Assembly: GCA_964453055.1 (NCBI GenBank)
Contig: CAYVOD010000001.1
Coordinates: 1 to 64,000 of the forward strand
DNA length: 64,000 nucleotides
Source of the DNA: UBA2256 sp964453055
GTDB lineage: Bacteria; Spirochaetota; Spirochaetia; Treponematales; Rectinemataceae
Direction of reading: 5' to 3'
In this document: positions 43,830 through 52,161 of the stretch, piece after piece
How positions within the stretch are numbered: position 1 is the first letter of the stretch
Layout: each line of letters opens with the position of its first letter
Notes under the pieces: model-generated
The model's input: the letters and a program-made list of their open reading frames with translations, nothing else
What the model was told of the DNA's origin: nothing
Database searches by the model: none
Translations under genes and position numbers: made by a program

Positions 43830-44230
43830 ACAGTAAGGCCCCCAGACAATACGTCGTTAACGGGAAGCCATGCTTCGCGTAAGGACGAATCGCCCGGGGG
43901 CCGTATCGGAAGATCCCGCCTTATCCGGCCTGGACCGGGCGGGCTTAGCATCCGTAGGGCTTCACGGAAATCCGCGGTACCACCTTACTTCGGCACCCCG
44001 CGACGGGGGCCGCGCTCGTCGCCTGTAACGGAAGGCTCCGGCTTGGAATACTCGCCTCATCCCAAAAGAGAGGTTTTCACCTAAGCTGCTAGGGAGTGGT
44101 TTTCTCCGGTCACGCGACGGGGTCCTTTCAGCCTGGAAAAACGTTGCCCTCACGGCTTAAGTTTTCCGGGACCCCTCTCTCTTGACGCGCTAGGATCCGG
44201 ATACTCGTCTCCTTCGACGCATTTCAGGGA
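43830..44230 (-). promoter_or_regulatory. T-box riboswitch leader of thrS
   Basis: On the minus strand the T-box core AAGGTGGTACCGCG (complement around 43974-43987) precedes thrS. Upstream are the stem I landmarks: AGAGAGAGGGG with GGCTGAAAGGACCCC forming its distal stem, and an ACC triplet in GAAAACCACTCC (about 44090-44105), a Thr codon in the specifier position. Downstream are two terminator-like hairpins: CCCGCC/GGCGGG (43915-43943), and GGCCCCC/GGGGGCC (43838-43902) before a U-rich stretch. Uncharged tRNA-Thr should bind and favour readthrough. The exact fold of terminator and antiterminator is not resolved by eye. Confidence 0.88.
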
Positions 44231-44260
44231 ACTATGCTCCCGCTCTCCGCGAAATGTCAA
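44231..44260 (-). promoter_or_regulatory. Promoter of the thrS T-box transcript
   Basis: On the minus strand TTGACA (complement at 44255-44260) and CATAGT (complement at 44231-44236) are 18 bases apart, directly upstream of the T-box stem I. Confidence 0.65.
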
Positions 44261-44335
44261 TACGGAGGACCTCATTGCGCAACGCTATTCGATAGTCTTG
44301 TTTCTCAGTATATTCGTCGATACTTTATTATTAGC

Positions 44336-44653
44336 ATGAGCGGAATCGTATCGAACCAAGGGGAGATAATCTCCCAGACAGAAGAATCGGTCCATCCCAG
44401 AGAACCCGAGGAATATCGGGTCATTTTGCTGAATGACGATTTCACGACCATGGAATTCGTCGTTTCCGTGTTGATGACGATATTCCACAAGTCCCTGCCC
44501 GAGGCTACCAAGATCATGGTGGATGTCCACCGCAAGGGCAAGGGAATTGTGGGCGAGTATAGTTACGACATCGCCGCGACGAAAATCAATCAGGTGCACG
44601 GCCTGGCGCGGCAGATGGGATTTCCCCTGAAGTGCACCATGGAGAAAGTGTAA
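44336..44653 (+). CDS. clpS: ClpS adaptor protein
   Basis: 105 residues from ATG 44336, a start chosen to fit the family length. The N-degron-binding core is visible: YRVILLNDDFTTMEFVV, where NDD and the following T/M residues line the pocket, then HRKGKGIVGEYSYDIAATKI. It delivers proteins with bulky N-terminal residues to ClpA. No Shine-Dalgarno sequence precedes the ATG, so the messenger may have a very short leader. clpA follows after three bases. Confidence 0.95.
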   Translation: MSGIVSNQGEIISQTEESVHPREPEEYRVILLNDDFTTMEFVVSVLMTIFHKSLPEATKIMVDVHRKGKGIVGEYSYDIAATKINQVHGLARQMGFPLKCTMEKV

Positions 44654-44656
44654 GGT

Positions 44657-47074
44657 ATGAAGGTCAGTCAGGAAGTTCAGGCCATTTTCAACGCGGCCTA
44701 TAACGAAGCCAAGCTCCGAAACCACGAATATCTCACGCCGGAGCATATTCTCTACGCCGGGCTTTCTTTTGAAAAGCTTAGACTTGTCATGGAGGGCTGC
44801 GACGCCGACGTTGAGCAGCTTAAGCGGGGCATAGAGGCGTATTTCGAGCAAAAAGTGCCCGTGCTGCGCTCCTCCGCCGAGCCCGTGCAGACCTCCAGCT
44901 TCCAGGCCGTCATCGAGCGGGCTGTCATGCAGTCCCAGGCTTCGGGCAAGGAAGAGGTTGAGATTTCCGACCTCATCGTCTCCCTCTACGACGAGGAAAG
45001 AACCTATGCGGGTTATTACATGCGCAAACTGGGAATCAAGCGGCTCCAGCTCCTGGAGGTGCTTTCCCACGGCATAGGGGAATCCACGGGCGAGGAGGCC
45101 GAGTTCCTCGATGAGGGCGAAGGCAGGCCGGACCTGGAAGGCAAGGACAAGCGCGGACTCAAACCTGGACCGCTCGAGCGTTTCGCGACGGATCTGACGG
45201 CCCAGGCCGCCGCTGGCAAGCTGGAACCGGTCATCGGCAGGGAGGCCGAGATCGAACGCACGATCCAGGTACTCTGTCGCAGGCTCAAGAACAACCCGAT
45301 CCATGTGGGAGAGGCGGGGGTGGGCAAGACGGCCATCACCGAAGGGCTTGCCCAGCGGATCGTCGCGGGCAGCGTCCCTCCCCTGTTGAAGGATTACACT
45401 ATTTACAGCCTCGATATGGGAGCCCTCCTGGCGGGCACGAAATTCAGAGGCGATTTCGAGGAGAGGGTCAAGAAGGTCGTCGATATACTGCTCAAGAAGG
45501 AAAAGGCGATACTCTTCATCGACGAGATCCATACCATCGTCGGCGCGGGAGCGGTCACCGGGGGCTCAATGGACGCGTCGAACCTCCTGAAGCCCGCCCT
45601 CACCTCGGGCAAGTTGCGCTGCATCGGCTCCACGACCTACGACGAATACAACAAGATATTCGAGAAGGACCGCGCCCTGTCGAGGCGCTTCCAGAAGATC
45701 GATATAACCGAGCCGAGCCAAAGCGAGACGGTGGAGATACTGAAGGGACTGAGACCTAAATACGAGGAATTCCACAGGGTCCATTTCTCGGACGAAGCCC
45801 TCGAGGCGGCGGTACGGCTTTCCGCCCAGTTCATCACCGAAAGGAGACTGCCCGACAAAGCCATCGACGTAATCGACGAGGCTGGGGCCAGGGCGAGGAT
45901 AAGCGCCTTCAAGCTTGGGCAGAAGTCGGGAGCGACTGCTTCAGGCGATAAGGCCGCCGGAGACGCGGCCGCGGGCAAGGCAGCTTCAGGAGAGGCGGCT
46001 TCAGGCGAGGCGTCCGGAGCCGAGACCGTTGTGGACATCAAGGTCCCGGAAATCGAAACCGTTGTGGCCAAGATCGCCAGAATACCCGAGCGCTCGGTCT
46101 CCTCATCGGAAAAGGAAAGGCTCTCGGGTCTTGAAATCTCCTTGAAGCAGGAGGTTTTCGGCCAGGACGCCGCGATCGCCGCCGTGGTAAAGGCCGTAAA
46201 GCGTTCCAGGGCCGGCTTCAGGGCTCCCGATAAGCCCGTGGCTAATTTCCTTTTCGTGGGTCCCACCGGAGTGGGCAAGACAGAGCTGGCCAGGCAGCTG
46301 GCTAAGCAGCTTGGGGTAAGCCTTCACCGCTTCGATATGAGCGAGTACCAGGAAAAACACACTGTTTCCCGACTTATCGGCTCCCCTCCCGGCTATGTAG
46401 GCTACGAGGAAGGCGGCCTGCTCACCGACACGGTCCGCAAGAATCCCCACGCAGTCGTGCTCCTGGACGAAATAGAGAAGGCTCACCCGGACATTTACAA
46501 TATTTTGCTGCAGATAATGGATTACGCCACCCTCACTGACAACCAGGGAAGGAAGGCGGACTTCCGCAATGTCATCCTCATCATGACCAGCAACGCCGGC
46601 GCCAGGGACGTGGGCAAGAACCTCATCGGCTTCGGCGACAGGACTTTAAGCAACTCAGCCCTGGACGAGGCGGTCGAACGGGCTTTCACCCCCGAATTCA
46701 GGAACAGACTGGACGCGGTGGTCCATTTCGGCAACCTGCCTATGGAAATAATTGAACGAATCGTCTCCAAGACGTTGGACGATTTCAACCTCCAGCTGGC
46801 GGAGAAAAAGGTTAGGCTGGTTGCCCGGGATTCGGTGATCAAGTACCTCGCCGAAAAGGGCTATTCTAGGGAATTCGGTGCCCGGAACATATCCAGGCTG
46901 GTGGAGGACAAGATCAAGTCTTTCTTTGTCGACGAGGTGCTCTTCGGCCGGCTGGAGAAAGGCGGCACAGCCGTGGCCGACATGGTGGACGGGCAGGTGG
47001 TTTTCAGCGTCGAACCCCAGGCTGCGGAATTGTTGGCCGAAAAAACTGAAGAACCAGCGGCGGTTCAGCCTTAA
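44657..47074 (+). CDS. clpA: ATP-dependent Clp protease ATPase subunit ClpA
   Basis: 805 residues, somewhat longer than E. coli ClpA (758). It has the N-domain for ClpS (about 1-140), a first AAA module with HVGEAGVGKT near 216, and a second with FVGPTGVGKT near 535 and VVLLDEIEKAHP. An Ala/Gly/Ser-rich repeat segment lies between them at about 425-455, which is unusual and probably a flexible insert. The IGL/F loop region for ClpP binding is present (NLIGFGDR near 655). It unfolds substrates for ClpP, which is not in the window. Confidence 0.95.
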   Translation: MKVSQEVQAIFNAAYNEAKLRNHEYLTPEHILYAGLSFEKLRLVMEGCDADVEQLKRGIEAYFEQKVPVLRSSAEPVQTSSFQAVIERAVMQSQASGKEEVEISDLIVSLYDEERTYAGYYMRKLGIKRLQLLEVLSHGIGESTGEEAEFLDEGEGRPDLEGKDKRGLKPGPLERFATDLTAQAAAGKLEPVIGREAEIERTIQVLCRRLKNNPIHVGEAGVGKTAITEGLAQRIVAGSVPPLLKDYTIYSLDMGALLAGTKFRGDFEERVKKVVDILLKKEKAILFIDEIHTIVGAGAVTGGSMDASNLLKPALTSGKLRCIGSTTYDEYNKIFEKDRALSRRFQKIDITEPSQSETVEILKGLRPKYEEFHRVHFSDEALEAAVRLSAQFITERRLPDKAIDVIDEAGARARISAFKLGQKSGATASGDKAAGDAAAGKAASGEAASGEASGAETVVDIKVPEIETVVAKIARIPERSVSSSEKERLSGLEISLKQEVFGQDAAIAAVVKAVKRSRAGFRAPDKPVANFLFVGPTGVGKTELARQLAKQLGVSLHRFDMSEYQEKHTVSRLIGSPPGYVGYEEGGLLTDTVRKNPHAVVLLDEIEKAHPDIYNILLQIMDYATLTDNQGRKADFRNVILIMTSNAGARDVGKNLIGFGDRTLSNSALDEAVERAFTPEFRNRLDAVVHFGNLPMEIIERIVSKTLDDFNLQLAEKKVRLVARDSVIKYLAEKGYSREFGARNISRLVEDKIKSFFVDEVLFGRLEKGGTAVADMVDGQVVFSVEPQAAELLAEKTEEPAAVQP

Positions 47075-47082
47075 CAGCCGAA

Positions 47083-47838
47083 ATGATCCGCTTTCTGGGC
47101 AGGCTGGAAGCGCTGGGTACAGACAGGGGCTACCGCTTTCCCTCCGCGGAAGAAGCCTCGCCTGAAGGCATAGTCTGCGCCGGCGGGAATCTCTCGCCGG
47201 GCATGTTGCTTTCGGCCTATAGGCAAGGCATTTTTCCTTGGTACAGCGACGACGAGCCGATTCTCTGGTGGAGCCCCAATCCGCGTTTCGCTGTCCTCCC
47301 CGAAACCCTCCACGTTTCGCGAAGCTCGCTCCGCCTGCTCCGCAAGAGAGAATACGACTTCAGCCTGGATCGGCGCTTTGGGGATGTCATCGAGGCCTGC
47401 GCCAAGGTTCCCAGGCCAGGGCAGCTCGGCACGTGGATACTTCCGGAAATGATCGAAGCCTACACGAAGCTTCATGAGCTAGGTTACGCTCATTCCCTGG
47501 AGGTGTGGAAAGAGGGTCTTCTGGTCGGGGGACTCTATGGTATAAGCATCGGGGGAGCCTTTTTCGGCGAATCCATGTTCAGCCTTAGTCCGGGGGCCTC
47601 CAGGGCAGGATTCTTGAGTCTGGCTTTGTGGCTCTTCGAGCGGGGATTCCTTCTTATCGACAGCCAGGTGCATACTCTTTACGTGGAAACCATGGGAGGC
47701 GTGGACCTGCCCAGAGGCAGCTACCTGTCGAAACTTGCCAGGGCTTTGTACCTGCCCGACAGTATGGGAAACTGGGGCGAGCTTTTTCCGGGCTTTCCCG
47801 AGTCTGCTGAGCTAATCCGGCTTCTCGGCCCCAGGTAA
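47083..47838 (+). CDS. aat: Leucyl/phenylalanyl-tRNA-protein transferase
   Basis: 251 residues. Family blocks are FPSAEEASPEGIVCAGGNLSP, AYRQGIFPWYSDDEPILWWSPNPR, LGTWI, HSLEVW, GGLYGISIGGAFFGESMFS and IDSQVHTL. It adds Leu or Phe from tRNA to proteins with N-terminal Lys or Arg, creating N-degrons for ClpS/ClpA. It follows clpA by eight bases, so one operon encodes the label, the adaptor and the unfoldase. Confidence 0.96.
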   Translation: MIRFLGRLEALGTDRGYRFPSAEEASPEGIVCAGGNLSPGMLLSAYRQGIFPWYSDDEPILWWSPNPRFAVLPETLHVSRSSLRLLRKREYDFSLDRRFGDVIEACAKVPRPGQLGTWILPEMIEAYTKLHELGYAHSLEVWKEGLLVGGLYGISIGGAFFGESMFSLSPGASRAGFLSLALWLFERGFLLIDSQVHTLYVETMGGVDLPRGSYLSKLARALYLPDSMGNWGELFPGFPESAELIRLLGPR

Positions 47839-47919
47839 AAAAGGGGAAATACTGGAAGCGGCCGTAGAATATTTATCGTTTTTTACATAGAGTGAAGTCA
47901 TGGCAGGTCACGTAGGACG

Positions 47920-49734
47920 ATGAAAGTATTATTTGTACAACTGCCCGTTCAAGATCCCGAGGGCGAAGATTCCAGGGCGAACGTGCCTCTCGCAGCGGGC
48001 TACCTGGCGGCCTACGCCGAATCCCAAGGAATTCTCGACCGCTCCCAATGGACCATTCTCGAGAGCCGTATCAGCGCCTATGGCTCAGATACGGCGATCG
48101 TAGAAGCGATCATAGGCTCCGAGGCTGACTTGGTCTGCTTCAGTCTCTACGCCTGGAACCTGGAGCGCAGTCTTTTCATCGCGGGCAAGGCCAGGGAGCG
48201 GATGTCCAGGTCACGGTTCATAGCCGGCGGGCCTGAGATTGCCGAGGGCATGTCTATCATGGACAGGTCTCCCTTCCACGCCCTCGTCCAGGGCGAGGGA
48301 GAGCTCGCCTTCGCGGAGATCCTTCGAGACATGGAAAAGCACCGCCCGCTGTCCCGGCTCTATAAGGCGAAGGAATTGCTCGATCTATCCACGCTTAGTA
48401 GCCCCTACCTGGCGGGGACCCTCCCCCTGGTCAAGGATAGGCCGGTCCATGTCGAAACCGTGCGGGGTTGTCCCTATCGCTGCGCCTATTGTTTTTACGG
48501 CAAGCAGTACCCGGTCTTGCGCCGCTTTTCCCAAGAAGATGTCATTTCGCTTGTGAGCCGAGCCTCCCAGGCCGGGGTATCCGAGATATATCTCATGGAT
48601 CCATCGTTTCAGTACGGTGATAGGGCCGCGGACGTGCTCAAGCAAATAGCGCAAGCCAACACCGCCGCGATTCCCATCCACGCCGAGCTGCGGCTGGACA
48701 TGCTGGACGAGGGTTTCGGCTCCCTGCTCAAGGCCGCGGGCGTAGCCTCGATCGAAGCAGGCCTGCAGAGCACCAATCCCAAGGCCCTGGAGGCAGTGGG
48801 CAGGAAGATGGACAGGGATGGTTTTGCCCGAGGCGCCGAGATCCTGCAAAAACAGCGTATCCAGGTAAAGACCGGCCTCATTCTCGGCCTCCCCTTCGAC
48901 GGATATGAACAGGTAATCGAGACTTTCGATTTTTTGGGCATGCAGGGTCTCGGCCAGGAAGCCGAGCTTTATCCTTTGTCTTTCCTCCCCGGCACCGACG
49001 CGAGGGAAAGGGCCGACGAGTGGCGCATGTCCAGGATGGAGCTGCCCCCCTACTGGGTGACCAGCAACGATTGGATATCGGGGGACGACATGGTGGATGC
49101 CATATCAGCCTTCGAGGAAAGCTTCGACGTGGAATGGGCCTCTCCCCCGGCCCCCCATTTCAGCCTGGAGAAGGGCGGATTCAGATCCTTCGTCGACACG
49201 AGAAAACTGGAGAATATAGATTGGATGCGGCTCAATCCGGGAAAGCTCGCTTCCTCAATCACTCTTCTCGCCGATGCCGATGATCCGGAAAGTCTTTCCA
49301 GGCTCGTCAGGGCGGCAAGGGATTTCAGGCGCGACAACCCCTACAGTCTCTACCAGATCGTGCTCTGCAGCGAGACGCGGATTCCGTCGGAGCGGCTGGT
49401 GGAGCGGATCCAGGACGCCTTCATCTTCCCCGATCATTATTACGAGCTTTCCCATTATTTCTCTCCCGATCCCCAGGAGGGCTACCAGGTGAGAATGTTC
49501 TTCGCCACGAAGAATTTTTCGCTGGCCTACAGGGCAATCGAGGAAGCTCAGGACCTGGAAACGATGATCGTTATCTCGGGAAAGGGCGGCTATAACGCGG
49601 ACAGGCTCTACGAACTTCTTCCCTATGTCGTGTTCGACAGGGAAAAGATCCCCTTCGACCGACTCTACCAGCTCTTAGGCCTCTACGCGGACTTTCCCCA
49701 CATGCTCATCGAGGCTCCCGAGGATTTGTTCTAG
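47920..49734 (+). CDS. B12-binding-type radical SAM protein with long C-terminal domain
   Basis: 604 residues. Residues 1-140 have the Rossmann pattern of B12-binding radical SAM proteins (FVQLPVQDP, NVPLAAGYLAAYAE, FIAGGPEIAEG) but without the DxHxxG base-off motif. The radical SAM cluster is CPYRCAYC with Cys184, Cys188 and Cys191, followed by a barrel with AGLQSTNP and GLPFDGYEQV. The last 180 residues are unlike the methylthiotransferase or Elp3 types and are not recognised. The reaction is unknown; its product is not named by context. It converges with a dehydrogenase gene, overlapping by four bases. Confidence 0.85.
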   Translation: MKVLFVQLPVQDPEGEDSRANVPLAAGYLAAYAESQGILDRSQWTILESRISAYGSDTAIVEAIIGSEADLVCFSLYAWNLERSLFIAGKARERMSRSRFIAGGPEIAEGMSIMDRSPFHALVQGEGELAFAEILRDMEKHRPLSRLYKAKELLDLSTLSSPYLAGTLPLVKDRPVHVETVRGCPYRCAYCFYGKQYPVLRRFSQEDVISLVSRASQAGVSEIYLMDPSFQYGDRAADVLKQIAQANTAAIPIHAELRLDMLDEGFGSLLKAAGVASIEAGLQSTNPKALEAVGRKMDRDGFARGAEILQKQRIQVKTGLILGLPFDGYEQVIETFDFLGMQGLGQEAELYPLSFLPGTDARERADEWRMSRMELPPYWVTSNDWISGDDMVDAISAFEESFDVEWASPPAPHFSLEKGGFRSFVDTRKLENIDWMRLNPGKLASSITLLADADDPESLSRLVRAARDFRRDNPYSLYQIVLCSETRIPSERLVERIQDAFIFPDHYYELSHYFSPDPQEGYQVRMFFATKNFSLAYRAIEEAQDLETMIVISGKGGYNADRLYELLPYVVFDREKIPFDRLYQLLGLYADFPHMLIEAPEDLF

Positions 49735-50708
49735 TACATCGCCTCCAGATCTGCCTTTGACGCGCAATCGCCAGTTCTCAGGTACTCCCTGATGTTGGCC
49801 AGGGTCTGGTCCACCGCTCTGGCAGTGGCTTGGTGGGTAGAACCGCCCACGTGGGGGGAGAGGATCACGTTCGGCAGTTCGTGGATGGGGTAACGAGAGG
49901 GCGCGCCTGTCCTTCCGCTCTGGGGGTAGGTATACCAGGCGTCGATGCCCGCTCCGATAAGGATTCCATCCCTCAGCGCCAGATAGAGCCCCTCCTCGTC
50001 GACTATGGGACCCCTGCCGACGTTGACCAGGAACTTGCCTTTCAAGCCCGCCAGAAGCTCCTTGCTTAACAAGCCTTGGGTGAGATTGGTGGCCGGCAAG
50101 GCTACGAAGATTATTTCAGCTTCGTCCAAGGCGGTTTTCAAGTCCGATACCACCCTGTCGAATCCTTCGGGGACAGCCATTCCGCTCTTTCTTCTCCAGC
50201 CGATCACCTGGCAGGAGAAGGCCTTGAGCAGCTTGGCCAAGGCTTGGCCCACGGCTCCTGTGCCCAGGATGGCGCAGGTTTTGCCATAAATGCTGTTCCA
50301 GTTGTCCTCAGCCCCGGCCTTAACCCAGAATCCGTGCCAGATTTCCTTGCTCAGGTCGTTGTGGTATTCGACGATCCGCCCGTAGAAGGCCAGGCAGAGG
50401 GCCAAGGCTTTTTCGGCCACGTCGAAGGCGTTTGCGTGCACGTTGAAGACCTGGACTCCTCGTTCTCGCAGCTGGGCTAAAGGCAGGTGGTTGATGCCTG
50501 TGAAGGACTGGAAGATGCCCTTGAGCTTGGGGCTTGCCAAGTAGGTTTCTTTTGGAAGATTCCCGGCGAGCATGAGGTCGAGGTCCGAGACTTCTGGCGA
50601 GTCGGGTTTTAGCCCCAACGAGAAGCTATGGCCTGGGAAATCCTTAGTTAGGGCTTCAAGTCCCTTGTCCCATATCGAGCGCGGGGGCATAAAAGATCCG
50701 AAATGCAT
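49731..50708 (-). CDS. D-isomer-specific 2-hydroxyacid dehydrogenase family protein
   Basis: 325 residues from ATG 50708, with GGAGG ten bases upstream. The NAD-binding fold has ILGTGAVGQALAKLL near 165. Catalytic residues match the family: Arg in VNVGRGPIVDEE, Glu in the ILIGAGIDAW region (the usual form is GAALDV.E), and His in LSPHVGGST. The family reduces 2-keto acids or oxidises 2-hydroxy acids with NAD(P). The substrate cannot be told. The acidic residue usually placed before the His (GAxLDVFxxEP) is altered to DAWYTYPQ. Confidence 0.85.
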   Translation of the reverse strand: MHFGSFMPPRSIWDKGLEALTKDFPGHSFSLGLKPDSPEVSDLDLMLAGNLPKETYLASPKLKGIFQSFTGINHLPLAQLRERGVQVFNVHANAFDVAEKALALCLAFYGRIVEYHNDLSKEIWHGFWVKAGAEDNWNSIYGKTCAILGTGAVGQALAKLLKAFSCQVIGWRRKSGMAVPEGFDRVVSDLKTALDEAEIIFVALPATNLTQGLLSKELLAGLKGKFLVNVGRGPIVDEEGLYLALRDGILIGAGIDAWYTYPQSGRTGAPSRYPIHELPNVILSPHVGGSTHQATARAVDQTLANIREYLRTGDCASKADLEAMY

Positions 50709-50779
50709 CCTGAGGTTACCTCCAGGTTGAATGGTTGGCCACAGGATAAAGTTCTGCTTCTTTCTTGGCAAGCCTTCTA

Positions 50780-52033
50780 TAGTGTCACGAAGCTTGCGCA
50801 GGAGGAATGAGAATAAGACTAGCGAAGTGCATAGGCAGGCACATACTCAGGATTTTTCTTACAAGGGGTTGGTGATTGTTTAGTCCAAATCCTTTGGAAG
50901 GTCGGCAAGAGCTTCACTCGAGAATAGAAGTAGCGTTCAGAAAAATATCCTGAAAGCACCTTATCGATCATCGCTCGAGGGATCCCTGCAGCCTCTGCAT
51001 GCAGCGTTTTATCAAAGCACGGTGCTTTTATGCGGAATCTTTTGATGTAATTGTGGTAAAAAAGATAGGCAGCTAAGCGGCACAGTCCGTTAGCCACGTT
51101 ACGAGAAAAGCATGCTGTCTCTCTATGATGATTAGCCAGGTCTTTGCGGATCTCCCTGTCCAGATAATTCGAGGCGAACAGTGGGTTTGCAAATGTGCGC
51201 GGCAAGTGCGAATTGATAGTCTGGTGGATGACGCGATGCTCTTCATCCTGGGTGCGGAAGAGCGGATGCCGATCAAGGGCACGTATATAGTCCGGTTTCT
51301 CATCGGTCGTGATGACGAGTGGGACGAATTTTGCGCGAGGCTTGAGGATACTGAGTGAGTCGAGTACCTCCCTGAATGTTCTGGAGACGCCACATCGCTC
51401 GAGAGGGCTTCCCGCATAGATCTGAATTGCGTGTCTTCTTTGCGCCGCTGTCATAGCACCCGACCTCCGTCGATTGGCCTGAGACAAGTCAATAACGAAG
51501 CGGGAATCAGAGGTGATACTGATCGTCACTTCGCTAGGGAAGTACTGTGAGACATCGAAGGAAACGAATCCATCAACGCAGACAGCTTCGTGGGCACCAA
51601 TCAGAGGAAGTAAGGAAGCATGGACTCCGAGAGCTTGCCGAGCAAGCCGCTCCAAACGGTTCTGCACTGAATCGGGAGAAATACCCATAGCCCGGCTTAT
51701 AGCCCGTCCGCTTGAGGATGATACATGACGAAGCAGAAGCTCTGGATAGTTCACAGTTCGTTTCGCATAGTAATCGATGCTAAAGCTTTGCTGCGAAAAC
51801 CAGTGCCCACAGGAGTTGCATCGATATCGCCTCACTGTCCCGAAAGCTTGAGTATGGTAGCTCCCCCGCAGAGTATACCATCCTGATTTCTTGCTCTTCT
51901 CATGAAGTCGACATGTAGGATTTGGACAGAATAAAAAAGCGTCCATCTTTTCCTCCTTGTCATGATGCTTTCCACAAAGGTCTACGCTCTTTTACCCTCT
52001 GCTTAATTCAATTGTGCAGTCTTCGTGACACTA
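50780..52033 (-). mobile_element. Insertion sequence, 1254 bp, one transposase
   Basis: Terminal inverted repeats are TAGTGTCACGAAG at the left and its exact complement at the right, extending to 18 of 21 matches. They enclose a single transposase gene. No target-site duplication is seen in the flanks (about ten bases compared on each side), so this may be an old copy, or one end may have changed. The element has a visibly lower GC content than its surroundings. Confidence 0.85.
50819..51946 (-). CDS. Transposase with N-terminal zinc ribbon and DDE core
   Basis: 375 residues from an ATG with AAGGAGG upstream. A zinc-ribbon pair is at CPNPTC (7-12) and CNSCGHWF (44-51), then an HTH-like region (SGRAISRAMGISPDSVQNRL near 80-100). 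Acidic residues fitting a DDE triad lie in VCVDGFVSF, VITTDEKPDY and NYLDREIRKDLANHHRE. The exact IS family is uncertain; the zinc-ribbon/HTH layout resembles the longer IS1-like or unassigned (ISNCY) groups. The gene appears intact. Confidence 0.75.
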   Translation of the reverse strand: MDAFLFCPNPTCRLHEKSKKSGWYTLRGSYHTQAFGTVRRYRCNSCGHWFSQQSFSIDYYAKRTVNYPELLLRHVSSSSGRAISRAMGISPDSVQNRLERLARQALGVHASLLPLIGAHEAVCVDGFVSFDVSQYFPSEVTISITSDSRFVIDLSQANRRRSGAMTAAQRRHAIQIYAGSPLERCGVSRTFREVLDSLSILKPRAKFVPLVITTDEKPDYIRALDRHPLFRTQDEEHRVIHQTINSHLPRTFANPLFASNYLDREIRKDLANHHRETACFSRNVANGLCRLAAYLFYHNYIKRFRIKAPCFDKTLHAEAAGIPRAMIDKVLSGYFSERYFYSRVKLLPTFQRIWTKQSPTPCKKNPEYVPAYALR

Positions 52034-52161
52034 GTAGAATATTGGGCAGCCCCCAAAAAATGTGATATAGATTAGCAAAGGGATTTTCCGCCGGCCTGAT
52101 CGTGCCGATACATATAAGGACAATTCCTGTCTACATGCCGTACCCAAGGAGAGCTGCACGA

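Noticed and set aside
44285..45532. 415-codon minus-strand frame opposite clpS/clpA
   Set aside because: It overlaps two strongly conserved genes and the expected start of ClpA; no motif is present.
45950..46020. Short repeats in clpA as a mobile or CRISPR-like array
   Set aside because: They encode an in-frame Ala/Gly/Ser-rich linker and vary in length; there are no spacers.
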